Shown piece by piece: positions 36,221 to 44,192 of a stretch of DNA of 54,202 nucleotides. The DNA is taken from contig JABXHW010000001.1 of NCBI GenBank assembly GCA_013373425.1, forward strand, positions 1-54,202, given 5' to 3'. The stretch is from Flavobacteriia bacterium. GTDB lineage: Bacteria; Bacteroidota; Bacteroidia; Flavobacteriales; Schleiferiaceae. The notes under the pieces are model-generated. The model was not told the DNA's origin. It was given only the letters and a program-made list of their open reading frames with translations, and searched no databases. A program made the position numbers and the translations under genes. Numbering within the stretch: the stretch's first letter is position 1; each line of letters opens with the position of its first letter.

Positions 36221-36673
36221 TTACCTTCTGCCTCTAGGTGGGCGCTCTTCTCTGCGCATTCTGTCCAAAAGTTGACGTTTGAACTCTTCTTCTGTTCGAT
36301 AGAGTAGGGCCACTTTGTGAACGTCGAGTACCTCCAGAAACTTCTGATGATACTCCTGACGAATAGCGAGCTCTTGACGTTCGAGTTCGAGCATTTGATT
36401 CATCTTTCTGAGTAATACTGACTCTTCCAGCTCCATCATTTCATCTTCATCTCGAAATGCTTCAACAAGTGATCTACGCTGCTCTCGAATTTCAGAAAGC
36501 GCTTCGGTCATTTCGTTGTGTACCGGCCAAAAGCGTTCTGCTTCCGTAGGGTTGAGCTCAAGCGCATTTGTAATGTATGCTACGCGGATGGCCTGCATTC
36601 GCTCCATATTGGGCTGTGCAATGGCAAGAGTGGATAGGGTAGCCAGTAGGAGGGTTGCGACTAATTGCTTCAT
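36221..36673 (-). CDS. periplasmic Spy/CpxP-like helical protein, possible ECF signal sensor
   Basis: 150 aa with a signal peptide (about 1-19, ending AIAQ) followed by long amphipathic helices (RVAYITNALELNPTEAERFWPVHNEM, then a Glu/Arg-rich stretch to about 140) and a basic tail RPPRGRR. The helical hairpin and LNPTEAERFWP segment are typical of CpxP/Spy-like or CnrX-like periplasmic sensors found beside ECF sigma genes. The start overlaps the upstream anti-sigma-like gene by 4 bp. Probably senses envelope stress and sets sigma activity through the membrane partner; this is inference. Confidence 0.75.
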   Translation of the reverse strand: MKQLVATLLLATLSTLAIAQPNMERMQAIRVAYITNALELNPTEAERFWPVHNEMTEALSEIREQRRSLVEAFRDEDEMMELEESVLLRKMNQMLELERQELAIRQEYHQKFLEVLDVHKVALLYRTEEEFKRQLLDRMRREERPPRGRR

Positions 36674-37071
36674 GAGTTCAAGTAATTATAAATTTCATCA
36701 TCGCTCAATTCATCGAGAAGTTGGTTGAGCTCTTCATCTGTGACGTCTATTTCTTCTTCCAAATTATCCACTTCAAAATCGTCTGGGGAGGAGTACTCCA
36801 AAACCATGTCCAATTCGAAGTCAACCAATCCAGCATCGTATGCATCTACTGGGTCTACTGAACTCAGCTGTTCGATTATCGGATCGGGAGTGATTTCTGA
36901 AGGGAAGATGTAAACGAGGGCTACGGCGATGACAGCGGCTACTGCCGCAGCCGTACTAATCCACTTTTGAAGGGATATCACACGAGGCTCCGACTGAGTA
37001 ATCTTCTTCAGTTCCAAGGCATTCTTAGCGAGAATGTCAGAAGGGATTTTTATTCCGTCTTTTTGACTCAT
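36670..37071 (-). CDS. single-TM putative anti-sigma factor
   Basis: 133 aa: a cytoplasmic N-terminal part (about 1-35), one TM helix (about 37-58, ISTAAAVAAVIAVALVYIFPS) and a strongly acidic periplasmic part with many Asp/Glu, ending DELSDDEIYNYLNS. I see no ZAS zinc motif. The position between an ECF sigma gene and a CnrX-like gene, with 4-bp ATGA overlaps on both sides, makes it the likely anti-sigma factor. The acidic outer face could contact the basic tail of the next protein. Confidence 0.7.
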   Translation of the reverse strand: MSQKDGIKIPSDILAKNALELKKITQSEPRVISLQKWISTAAAVAAVIAVALVYIFPSEITPDPIIEQLSSVDPVDAYDAGLVDFELDMVLEYSSPDDFEVDNLEEEIDVTDEELNQLLDELSDDEIYNYLNS

Positions 37072-37634
37072 AGCTCTCCTTTGATGTTTGAATCTTCCAA
37101 TAGTTTAAACTGAACCACTTCCTTTTCAATCTTTTTGACTGCGTGGTGGTAGCTAGCTTTCAATGCACCTTCGCTCGTTCCCGTGATCTGCGAAATCTCC
37201 GTATAGGGCAATTCATCGAAGTATTTCATCTGAAAGACAAGTCGCTGTTTGGCGGGTAAAGTGTCCAGCGCTCGATACAATGCTACCAAGGCCTCATCTC
37301 CGTCAAAGTACGATGATGCCTCAAGTTGATCTGTAACGATAGGGTCGGACGTGGTGTTCATTCTCTTCACTTTTCTCAAGTGCATGAGCGCTTCGTTACT
37401 GGCAATTCTGTACGTCCATGTGCTCCATTTACTATCGCCTTTGAACTTCTTGATATTCTTCCAAATCTTGATAAAGGTCTCCTGTAGAACATCCATCGCC
37501 TCATCTTGATCGCCGACCATTCTCAGAATCAATCGAAGCAACTGCTCTTGTTGTGAATCAACAATCGCTTCGAAAGCCTTTTCGAAGTTACCGTCATTAT
37601 AAGCCGACCAGATGAGTTGTTCGTTAGCGTGCAC
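37068..37634 (-). CDS. ECF-family RNA polymerase sigma factor
   Basis: 188 aa. The region 2 core DEAMDVLQETFIKIWKNIKKFKGDSKWSTWTYRIASNEAL (about 43-82) includes the -10 recognition helices. Region 4 is ALDTLPAKQRLVFQMKYFDELPYTEISQITGTSEGALKASYHHAVKKIEK (about 122-171) with the -35-binding helix-turn-helix. The start codon is GTG, with TACCTTTA as a -7 element about 32 nt upstream. First of three genes joined by ATGA overlaps, so the sigma, its presumed anti-sigma and a periplasmic protein are made together. Confidence 0.93.
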   Translation of the reverse strand: MHANEQLIWSAYNDGNFEKAFEAIVDSQQEQLLRLILRMVGDQDEAMDVLQETFIKIWKNIKKFKGDSKWSTWTYRIASNEALMHLRKVKRMNTTSDPIVTDQLEASSYFDGDEALVALYRALDTLPAKQRLVFQMKYFDELPYTEISQITGTSEGALKASYHHAVKKIEKEVVQFKLLEDSNIKGEL

Positions 37635-37665
37635 GGAAGTTGGATGCGCAAAGAGCGTTTCCGTT

Positions 37666-37673
37666 TAAAGGTA
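37666..37673 (-). promoter_or_regulatory. -7-like element for ECF sigma operon
   Basis: Minus-strand TACCTTTA matches TAnnTTTG except for the last base, about 32 nt before the GTG start; just upstream is the bidirectional terminator at 37680. Confidence 0.3.
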
Positions 37674-37679
37674 GACACA

Positions 37680-37715
37680 AAAAAACCTCCTCCGATGTTG
37701 TCGGGGAGGTTTTTT
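37680..37715. terminator. bidirectional rho-independent terminator
   Basis: AAAAACCTCC / GGAGGTTTTTT stem with an inner CCGA / TCGG stem and TGTTG loop, and T-runs on both strands. It ends the transketolase operon, although 275 bp after its last stop codon, and insulates the sigma operon. Confidence 0.9.
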
Positions 37716-37989
37716 GGTGTTGGTCTCTGGTTGTTGGTCTCTGGTTGTTGAAGTTGTGCACGCAGGCACGATTGTATATGAGCGCAGGAACGCAGGAGCG
37801 CAGGAGCGCAGGAGCGCAGGAGCGCTGGAGCGCAGGAACGCATGACTTCAAGTGGGCACAGATGTACGCCAGCACGCTCCAACCAGTATTGAGTATCCAG
37901 TATCCAGCATCACTGCAGAACTACCCCGCCTCTAAACAAGAGCACTCCCCAACTTATGCTAGTTTGTACCCAGTACCCAGTACCCAGTA
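37716..37989. repeat. low-complexity tandem-repeat spacer between tkt operon and its terminator
   Basis: There is no gene in this 274-bp stretch. It contains two copies of a 14-bp GGTCTCTGGTTGTT unit (about 37719-37748), seven octamers of the GCAGGAGC type (37784-37839), AGTATCC heptamers around 37890-37905, and CCCAGTA heptamers around 37968-37990. A Bacteroidota promoter is not evident. Apparent ORFs across it are by-products of the repeat. Confidence 0.85.
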
Positions 37990-38940
37990 CTATTTCCTAA
38001 CCATCACTTTCTCCGCAGCAGCAACAATATTCTCCTTGCTCAAACCGTATTTCACGAGAAGGTCAGCTGGCTTTCCAGATTCACCGAAGCTATCGTTTAC
38101 GGCAACGAATTCTTGTGGAGTTGGAGTTGAAGATGCTAGAAGTTGAGCTACTGAATCTCCCAAACCACCATTGCGCTGGTGCTCTTCAGCAGTCACTACA
38201 CATCCAGTTTTACGAATAGATGCGAGAATTGCGGCATCGTCCAATGGTTTGATGGTGTGAATGTTAATCACCTCAGCGTTCACTCCCTTAGCTTCAAGAG
38301 CGTCTGCAGCTTGAAGAGCTTCCCATACAAGGTGACCGTTTGCAATGATGGTGACGTCTTTACCTTCCTTCAACATTTGTGCTTTACCGATCTCAAATTT
38401 TTCATCTGGATTGGTAAAGTTGGCCACTTTCGGGCGACCGAAGCGGAGGTAAACCGGACCGTCATAATCGGCAATTGCGATAGTGGCAGCTTTGGTTTGA
38501 TTGTAATCACATGGGGAGATTACGGTCATTCCTGGAAGCATCTTCATCAAACCGATGTCTTCCAAAATCTGGTGTGTAGCTCCGTCTTCACCCAAAGTCA
38601 ATCCAGCGTGTGAAGCACAGATCTTTACGTTCTTTCCACTGTAGGCGATACTCTGGCGAATCTGGTCGTAAACACGTCCAGTAGAGAAGTTCGCAAAGGT
38701 TCCAGTGAAAGGAATCTTACCACCAATGGTCATACCTGCGGCGATGCCCATCATGTTTGCTTCTGCAATTCCTGTTTGGAAGAATCGATCTGGGAAATCA
38801 TTTTTGAAAGCGTCCATTTTGAGCGACCCAGTAAGGTCGGCACAAAGGGCTACTACATTTTCATTTGACTTTCCAAGTTCGTGAAGTCCCGCTCCGAATC
38901 CTGAGCGAGTGTCTTTGCTGCCGCTGTCTGTGTATTTCAT
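37990..38940 (-). CDS. transketolase, C-terminal subunit
   Basis: 316 aa, corresponding to the Pyr and C-terminal domains of transketolase. SRSGFGAGLHELGKSNENVVALCADLT at the start, FFQTGIAEANMMGIAAGMTIGGKIPFTGTFANFSTGRVYDQIRQ (about 52-95) and the C-terminal VTAEEHQRNGGLGDSVAQLL (about 251-270) are typical. It pairs with the N-terminal subunit (40329-41168) to make active enzyme for the pentose phosphate pathway; the halves are separated here by a VWA gene. It starts 1 bp after the VWA stop, so all three share an mRNA. Confidence 0.93.
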   Translation of the reverse strand: MKYTDSGSKDTRSGFGAGLHELGKSNENVVALCADLTGSLKMDAFKNDFPDRFFQTGIAEANMMGIAAGMTIGGKIPFTGTFANFSTGRVYDQIRQSIAYSGKNVKICASHAGLTLGEDGATHQILEDIGLMKMLPGMTVISPCDYNQTKAATIAIADYDGPVYLRFGRPKVANFTNPDEKFEIGKAQMLKEGKDVTIIANGHLVWEALQAADALEAKGVNAEVINIHTIKPLDDAAILASIRKTGCVVTAEEHQRNGGLGDSVAQLLASSTPTPQEFVAVNDSFGESGKPADLLVKYGLSKENIVAAAEKVMVRK

Positions 38941-38941
38941 T

Positions 38942-40321
38942 TTACCGCATGTTGACCTCCGTAGTATTTCCAGAGGTGATTCTAAAGTTTTGACTTTTGG
39001 TGTAGTATACTGATCTAGCCGGGCTAGGTCTGAACATGATTACATACTGCCCCGGTTGAAGAGTGTAGGTTTGTCGACTCATCGTTGGGTCGATATTGAG
39101 CACCCATTCCAGCTCGTCCCCATTGCGAACAAAGATGGCGCCTGGGCCTTCCACATTCGTTCTGAAATTAGCGAATCCCGGGGCTGGAATCGCCAAAGTG
39201 GTTGTTGTACTCTGCTCAATTTCAATTCCATACTGATAGATTCTCGGATAGCTGAGAATTTCAATGTCATACAGTCCGGTGAGGTACTGTTCTGAAGAAT
39301 TGAACTGCTGGACATTCAAGGTTTGCATCTGACCGCTTTGACGGATAATCGCTTGAGGTGCATTGATGTTTCGTCCGCCACCCACGCGCAATTGAAGCTC
39401 ACCTTGCCCCGCATCTACACCGACGTGGTTGTGTGTGCCGGTAATGATGTCGATACTGTCCAATCCAACAGGTGGAATCGTGAAAACATTCAATCGATAC
39501 TGCACCAGTGGGTCGAGGACTAGCGTGTCTGGATTTCCTCTAACATTCATGGTGTGAACTAATGGGTCAACCAAACGTCCAGTGATGTTGTCATACAATG
39601 CCATCGGAACATCTGTCTCGGAAGCCACACCATTGTCATCAATCAAGTTGATTTGAGCCGTGGTGTTGTGAAGGGCCTGATCGATAACCACTCCAAGAAC
39701 TCTCCCGAAGGATTCTTCTTCAGCGGCATCGAAATACTGACCTACACATTCGAAGGTGGCTCTGAAATCCTCGTCCAATCCAACGCCAATTACGAAGGGG
39801 CGTAGAACAACTCCATTTTCTTGAAGGTGTCGTGATATTGCACAGGGATCGCCATCGCACTCTTCAATGCCATCAGTAATGAGGATGATTACGTTCCGGC
39901 AATTGTCGCATGGGGGAAAATCCCCCTCTGAATATTGAAGGGAGCGCGCGATAGGAGTGGTTCCTTTTGGACGAACCACTCGCATTGTTTGAATAATCTG
40001 GTTGTAGTTATTGCGAGAGAAGGGAACTTCCAATCGCGTATCGTCGCAATCCTGAGGAGGCGAAGGCGAATTGTGTCCGTAGACTCTCAATGCCAACTCC
40101 AGGTTGTCGAGTCGCATTCTGCGAAGACTGTCCACCATACCGATGAGCATTCTTCGCGCTACAACCATTTTGGTATTCGATTCCCAGTTCCCCAACATCG
40201 ATCCTGAAGCATCATAGATGAACAGAATTCGAGTCGTAGGTGCATCTTCTTCAGCCTGAGCCGACGATAGGATCGGAGCTGAAAAGAAGAGTGCAATAAG
40301 TAGGTACTTGAGGAATCGCAT
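38942..40321 (-). CDS. secreted von Willebrand factor A domain protein (459 aa)
   Basis: Start at ATG 40321 gives a signal peptide (RFLKYLLIALFFSAPILSSAQA, about 1-23). The VWA domain (about 31-215) has an intact MIDAS: DASGSM (DxSxS), TTPIARSL (Thr) and LITDGIEECDG (Asp). The second half (about 215-459) is beta-rich with no domain that I can name, including an NVRGNPDTLVLDPLVQYRLNV segment. Periplasmic or surface location is expected. It sits between the two transketolase subunit genes with gaps of 7 and 1 bp. No functional tie to transketolase is known to me. Confidence 0.88.
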   Translation of the reverse strand: MRFLKYLLIALFFSAPILSSAQAEEDAPTTRILFIYDASGSMLGNWESNTKMVVARRMLIGMVDSLRRMRLDNLELALRVYGHNSPSPPQDCDDTRLEVPFSRNNYNQIIQTMRVVRPKGTTPIARSLQYSEGDFPPCDNCRNVIILITDGIEECDGDPCAISRHLQENGVVLRPFVIGVGLDEDFRATFECVGQYFDAAEEESFGRVLGVVIDQALHNTTAQINLIDDNGVASETDVPMALYDNITGRLVDPLVHTMNVRGNPDTLVLDPLVQYRLNVFTIPPVGLDSIDIITGTHNHVGVDAGQGELQLRVGGGRNINAPQAIIRQSGQMQTLNVQQFNSSEQYLTGLYDIEILSYPRIYQYGIEIEQSTTTTLAIPAPGFANFRTNVEGPGAIFVRNGDELEWVLNIDPTMSRQTYTLQPGQYVIMFRPSPARSVYYTKSQNFRITSGNTTEVNMR

Positions 40322-40328
40322 AGAGTGT

Positions 40329-41168
40329 TTAGTAATCTGAAAGCGTCTCTGGGTTCTGTGCAAGCGCTTCAGCGAGTTGCTCATCATTTGGAGCTACCCC
40401 GTGCCACTTGTGAGTTCCCATCATAAAGTCGACACCCGCTCCCATTTCTGTCTTCATAACGACACAAACGGGTTTTCCTTTTCCGGTTCTCGACTTTGCT
40501 TCGTTGAGACCTGCAATAACGCTGTCGAGGTCGTTCCCCTTTTCAATCGTCATTACATCCCAACCGAATGCTTCAAATTTCGCGCCGATGCTTCCCATTG
40601 GTAGAACATCATCCGTAGATCCATCGATTTGCTGACCGTTCGCATCGATCGTACAAATCAAGTTGTCCACTTTATTTCCTGCAGCATACATCGCTGCTTC
40701 CCAAATCTGACCTTCTTGAAGTTCTCCATCACCGTGAAGTGAGAAAACCGTACGGTCGTCATTGTTCAATTTCTTTGCTTCCGCCGCACCGATGGCAACG
40801 GACATACCCTGACCCAAAGAACCGCTGGCGATTCGAATTCCTGGAAGGCCTTCGTGGGTTGTAGGGTGACCTTGAAGGCGAGAATCAATCTTTCTAAAAG
40901 TGTTGAGTTCTTCAACAGGGAAGAAGTCCATTCTTGCCAAAGTGCTGTAATACACTGGGGAGATGTGGCCATTTGAAAGGAAGAACAAATCCTCTCCGAC
41001 TCCGTCCATGGTGAAGTTCTTTGCATCGTACTTCATGATGTCGCCATAAAGCGCAACAAAGTATTCCGTACAACCGAGTGAACCTCCTGGGTGACCGCTA
41101 TTCACAGCGTGTACCATGCGAACAATATCTCTGCGTACTTGGGAGCAGAGTCCTTTCAAATCATTCAT
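40329..41168 (-). CDS. transketolase, N-terminal subunit
   Basis: 279 aa, the thiamine-diphosphate-binding PP domain. Seen: VRMVHAVNSGHPGGSLGCTEYFVALYG (about 16-42), GHPTTHEGLPGIRIASGSLGQGMSVAIGAA (about 100-129), the TPP motif GDGELQEGQIWEAA (about 145-158) and TEMGAGVDFMMGTHKWHG. First gene of the tkt-VWA-tkt operon, with a TAACTTTG -7 element about 34 nt upstream. Confidence 0.94.
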   Translation of the reverse strand: MNDLKGLCSQVRRDIVRMVHAVNSGHPGGSLGCTEYFVALYGDIMKYDAKNFTMDGVGEDLFFLSNGHISPVYYSTLARMDFFPVEELNTFRKIDSRLQGHPTTHEGLPGIRIASGSLGQGMSVAIGAAEAKKLNNDDRTVFSLHGDGELQEGQIWEAAMYAAGNKVDNLICTIDANGQQIDGSTDDVLPMGSIGAKFEAFGWDVMTIEKGNDLDSVIAGLNEAKSRTGKGKPVCVVMKTEMGAGVDFMMGTHKWHGVAPNDEQLAEALAQNPETLSDY

Positions 41169-41201
41169 ATTCTAAGTGGATAGTTGAATTCAAAATCGGG
41201 A

Positions 41202-41209
41202 CAAAGTTA
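41202..41209 (-). promoter_or_regulatory. -7 element for the transketolase operon
   Basis: Minus-strand TAACTTTG, a perfect TAnnTTTG, 33 nt before the start at 41168. A -33 TTG at correct distance is not clear. Confidence 0.4.
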
Positions 41210-41305
41210 AGCAATGGTAATGTTGTAAAGGGAACACGTTCACCAATTTATAAAGGGGTTATTAAAGATGGAGGGATCAAGGTGATTGCTTACCTTCAAG
41301 TTTAA

Positions 41306-41428
41306 ATGAAAGCCTCCTCAGTGATAACCAGATTGCTCTTTTTTCTCACATTCGCTCTTGTTGCATCTTGTTCGTCAGATTACACTGGCAGAATTCAATC
41401 CGTGGAGGAGTGGAGAATTTCGACTTAG
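41306..41428 (+). CDS. 40-aa putative lipoprotein (possibly a remnant)
   Basis: ATG AAA GCC at 41306 opens a 40-codon ORF ending in TAG at 41426-41428. The product has a basic start, a hydrophobic core (LLFFLTFALV) and the lipobox VASC, with only 18 residues after the Cys (SSDYTGRIQSVEEWRIST). Its last 4 bp overlap the end of the convergent SRPBCC gene. It may be a genuine tiny lipoprotein or the 5' remnant of a longer gene. No clear promoter was found. Confidence 0.4.
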   Translation: MKASSVITRLLFFLTFALVASCSSDYTGRIQSVEEWRIST

Positions 41429-41835
41429 ATGGATTCAACATACTTTTTGAAATTCACTAGAATAGCTTGCCAGCCTGAACGTTGCAGTTCGTCTGAGTTC
41501 GTGCCCTCAGCGTCGAAGGTTTCCGAGACTTCAACTTCATTTCCACTTTGATTGAACTCAATATCAACCTTCCGACCATCTAGCATTTGATAGGCTATCC
41601 TTTTATGGGTGATAATCTCTACATATGTTCCCTCGAAGTCAAACCCCATACTTCCATCTTTGGCCTCCATTCTCCAGGAGAACTTTCCTTTGGGAAGGAG
41701 CGTGTTTTTAGCGCTCGGACAGCACCAGTCGTCGGACGCAAAGTTCCAGTTCGTGATGTGCTCTGGCTTTGTCCAGCAATTCCACACCTTGTCTATATCG
41801 GCATTTACAGAGATGCTTACTGTTATTCGTCCCAT
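41425..41835 (-). CDS. SRPBCC/AHSA1-like domain protein (136 aa)
   Basis: Fits the AHSA1/START-like group: ITVSISVNADIDKVWNCWTKPEHITNWNFASDDWCCPSAKN at the N-terminus, the FSWRMEAKDGSMGFDFEGTYVEI middle, and GTNSDELQRSGWQAILVNFKKYVES at the C-terminus, the full length of the domain. This YciC/DUF-type subgroup often sits among accessory genes. The ligand is unknown. One of three SRPBCC genes in the window; the paralogue at 42472 is only distantly similar by eye. Confidence 0.88.
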   Translation of the reverse strand: MGRITVSISVNADIDKVWNCWTKPEHITNWNFASDDWCCPSAKNTLLPKGKFSWRMEAKDGSMGFDFEGTYVEIITHKRIAYQMLDGRKVDIEFNQSGNEVEVSETFDAEGTNSDELQRSGWQAILVNFKKYVESI

Positions 41836-41891
41836 TTCTCTATATAACTTCTACTTGATTTCTGGTTTAGGCTTAGCAGGTGATGATCCCT

Positions 41892-42419
41892 CTACATCCG
41901 CTTGAGTTCCCACTTCCAAATGAGTCCCTCATCTGGATCATTCAGTTCTTTGACTTTAGCAAAGCCACATTTCTGGAGAACATGCGTTGAAGCATTCTCA
42001 TGGCCCAATGTGTGGGCAATCACTGACTTCACCTTTGGATTGCTAAAGGCATTCTCAATCAATCCTTTCGTCATTTCAGTGGCGAGGCCACGATTTCGAT
42101 AACTGGGTGTGATCTCGTATCCGATTTCAACTTCGCCTTCTTTTGAAGGCTTACCTTTATATCCGCCGCTTCCTATAAGCGTATTGTCTTCTTTATGAAT
42201 AGGCAAGTATGTCCACCAATTTTCCTCCGACTGACCTTCATCGAGTCTACCAAGTGAGTACTTCAATGCTTCAACACCGAATTCAGACCAGTTCGAAGGT
42301 ACATTGATGTTCAATTTTCTTGAAAGAATCTCATCTCCTTCAATCGCTGCTTTCAGTGTTTCTCTGTCGCAGGATTGGATTTTCAGATGCTGAGTGTTGA
42401 TTACAGTTGGGCCAATCAT
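41892..42419 (-). CDS. GNAT-family N-acetyltransferase (RimJ/RimL-like)
   Basis: 175 aa. The GNAT core shows LIGSGGYKGKPSKEGEVEIGYEITPSYRNRGLATEMTKGLIENAF (about 93-137), with the acetyl-CoA-binding RNRGLA loop, then VIAHTLGHENASTHVLQKCGFAKVKEL. The start at 42419 (IGPTVINTQHLKI) is preferred because the longer ORF would overlap the upstream SRPBCC gene. Substrate (protein N-terminus, amine or antibiotic) is unknown. Confidence 0.88.
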   Translation of the reverse strand: MIGPTVINTQHLKIQSCDRETLKAAIEGDEILSRKLNINVPSNWSEFGVEALKYSLGRLDEGQSEENWWTYLPIHKEDNTLIGSGGYKGKPSKEGEVEIGYEITPSYRNRGLATEMTKGLIENAFSNPKVKSVIAHTLGHENASTHVLQKCGFAKVKELNDPDEGLIWKWELKRM

Positions 42420-42471
42420 AGTAACGATATCCAAGTGTTTTGTCGAGCGCGATAAAGGTGAAGGTCTCCTT

Positions 42472-42909
42472 CTACTTTTCACACTTTGCCTTCAGCTGCG
42501 CCAACCAGGTGGTCATATCTTCAACTAACACGTCGTTCATTTTCTTCTTCATCAAGTTCATGAGGAAGCCTTCCATGCTTTCTTCCGTTCTCACTTTTGT
42601 TCCATTCTCTGTTGGAGTTAAATACCAATTGTGAATGGCCTTCGCAGCAAAGTTCTTCCCGGTCCACCCCATTTCTTGATTTGGTTCAAATGTGTGAAGG
42701 GTAGAGGTGATGTTACTCCCATTGTTCTTCCATTTAAATTGACTTCCTACAGCTGGTTCGGAAAGCGTTTTCGGGTTCTTGATGTTCACATTCCATTCGG
42801 CCCAACGGTCGATATCTGCCATAATGGACCAGACTTTTTCAGGAGAGGCTTTAATCTCAATTTCCTTGGATTCAACGACAGGCGCGGTTTTGTTTATGGG
42901 AGTATTCAT
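42472..42909 (-). CDS. SRPBCC polyketide-cyclase-like protein (145 aa)
   Basis: Polyketide cyclase/dehydrase-type START domain: EIEIKASPEKVWSIMADIDRWAEWNVNIK (about 16-44), GSQFKWKNNGSNITSTLHTFEPNQEMGWTGKNFAAKAIHNWYLTPTENGTKV (about 56-107), and a C-terminal helix. The ATG at 42909 is used: the 37 residues of the longer ORF do not fit the fold. Together with the GNAT gene 52 bp downstream and the other SRPBCC gene it forms a run of small accessory genes on the minus strand. Confidence 0.85.
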   Translation of the reverse strand: MNTPINKTAPVVESKEIEIKASPEKVWSIMADIDRWAEWNVNIKNPKTLSEPAVGSQFKWKNNGSNITSTLHTFEPNQEMGWTGKNFAAKAIHNWYLTPTENGTKVRTEESMEGFLMNLMKKKMNDVLVEDMTTWLAQLKAKCEK

Positions 42910-43071
42910 GGTAGTCAGGATAAGAGATGCAGGGCCTATCTCTTCTTCAGTGAAAAGTCTACTTAAGAAGGAGGGGAAGCTGCGATCAGGTGTAGCTTGA
43001 TTTACTGCGAGAAGATACAAAAGCCAGCGAGATTGAAGTCATTCGAATCGATGACGTTTATTCGGATTTTA

Positions 43072-44163
43072 TTAATGCTTTCTGTCGAAGGAGTTCCCAT
43101 TGAAGGTATAGACTTCACCATTTGCCATTCCAAACCACAAGTTACCACTGCGGTCTTCGTAGATCGATAGCGCAAAATCTTCAGCAAGTCCGTCACTTTC
43201 TGTGTAATTATACATGGTTTGCCCATCGTATTTCCAGATGCCCCCATCGCGATCTCCAAACCAAATATTTCCACTTCCATCCTCAGTTAGAGTGAAAACG
43301 TGTTCGAGGGTGCCAGGAGGTGAGAGATCTCCTCTTTCCGAAGTTGATCTAAAGGAAGCAGCAGGATGCATCAATCCTTGACTTTTGGAGAAATTGTAGA
43401 TGCTGTCATTCTCCTTAAGAAAAACGCCAATGCCGTTGTTTCCAATCCATAGCCGGCCTTCAGAATCTTCGAGAATACTTCGGATATGAAGTTCTCCCGT
43501 TTCAGGGGAAAGATTCAAGGTTTGATCATTGATGATAGTGAATTCACTTCCGTTATATCCGAATAGGCCAGCATAAGTGGCAATCCATACCATCTCACTA
43601 CTCCCTTGAGAAATGCCTGTCACGAAGTATACGTTGTACGGGTTGTGAACAACGGGTTCAGGAAAGGCCAGAAACTTCACCGAAGTTCCGTCATATTGAA
43701 AGACACCTCGCTGATTTCCTCCATTAAACCAAAGGTCATGTTCGGATTTCGACCAATCGCCTTGTGAAATGGCCGACATTGATGGAGTATGATTGGTTAT
43801 ACTATCCCCATCATACGAGCATATTCCATGCGCTGTACTAATCCATACACGTCCGGTTTCATCTCCATCAATGTCCCGAATTTGATTGTCGTGTAAGCCT
43901 TCATTTGCAGTGAAATAAGTGAATTCGCTACCATCGTACATGGCTATTCCTTCTTGCAGACTACCGAACCAATAGTTTCCATACTTATCCTGAAAAATAG
44001 ATCGTATTCCGGAGGTGAATTTTAAAGTATCGATAGAAGTTGAGTTGTCCCGGGAGGACGTTGCAATTTCATGGTCTGTCGGGCCCTTATTGGCGCAAGA
44101 GATGGTCAATGTTACCATGAGCACCATGAAACCATATAATTCGATAGGTCTGGTTATAGTCAT
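43072..44163 (-). CDS. two-component-regulator-propeller-type lipoprotein (363 aa)
   Basis: A lipoprotein signal (hydrophobic FMVLMVTLTISC, lipobox TISC, Cys about 24) is followed by about seven propeller repeats of 40-50 residues, each with a DxxGxxWxG/S or DxxGxLWIG core (NYWFGS, RVWIST, RLWIGN, NIWFGD, NLWFGM). This is the Reg_prop beta-propeller seen at the sensory end of hybrid two-component systems, but here it is free-standing with no kinase or DNA-binding part. It may be a ligand-binding surface lipoprotein or a detached sensor. A second Met at residue 13 is a possible start. Confidence 0.85.
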   Translation of the reverse strand: MTITRPIELYGFMVLMVTLTISCANKGPTDHEIATSSRDNSTSIDTLKFTSGIRSIFQDKYGNYWFGSLQEGIAMYDGSEFTYFTANEGLHDNQIRDIDGDETGRVWISTAHGICSYDGDSITNHTPSMSAISQGDWSKSEHDLWFNGGNQRGVFQYDGTSVKFLAFPEPVVHNPYNVYFVTGISQGSSEMVWIATYAGLFGYNGSEFTIINDQTLNLSPETGELHIRSILEDSEGRLWIGNNGIGVFLKENDSIYNFSKSQGLMHPAASFRSTSERGDLSPPGTLEHVFTLTEDGSGNIWFGDRDGGIWKYDGQTMYNYTESDGLAEDFALSIYEDRSGNLWFGMANGEVYTFNGNSFDRKH

Positions 44164-44192
44164 TCGATGTGTACTATCTACAGGGTGTGTGG

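Noticed and set aside
37716-37882. Overlapping ORFs of 83-117 aa on the minus strand and one of 168 aa on the plus strand across 37640-38146
   Set aside because: They read the tandem octamer spacer in several frames (repetitive Ser/Ala/Pro/Arg strings), so they are by-products of the repeat.
44164-44192. GT-rich stretch between the propeller lipoprotein and the 181-aa gene, considered as another attC-like site
   Set aside because: It is too short and has no paired arm or end boxes.
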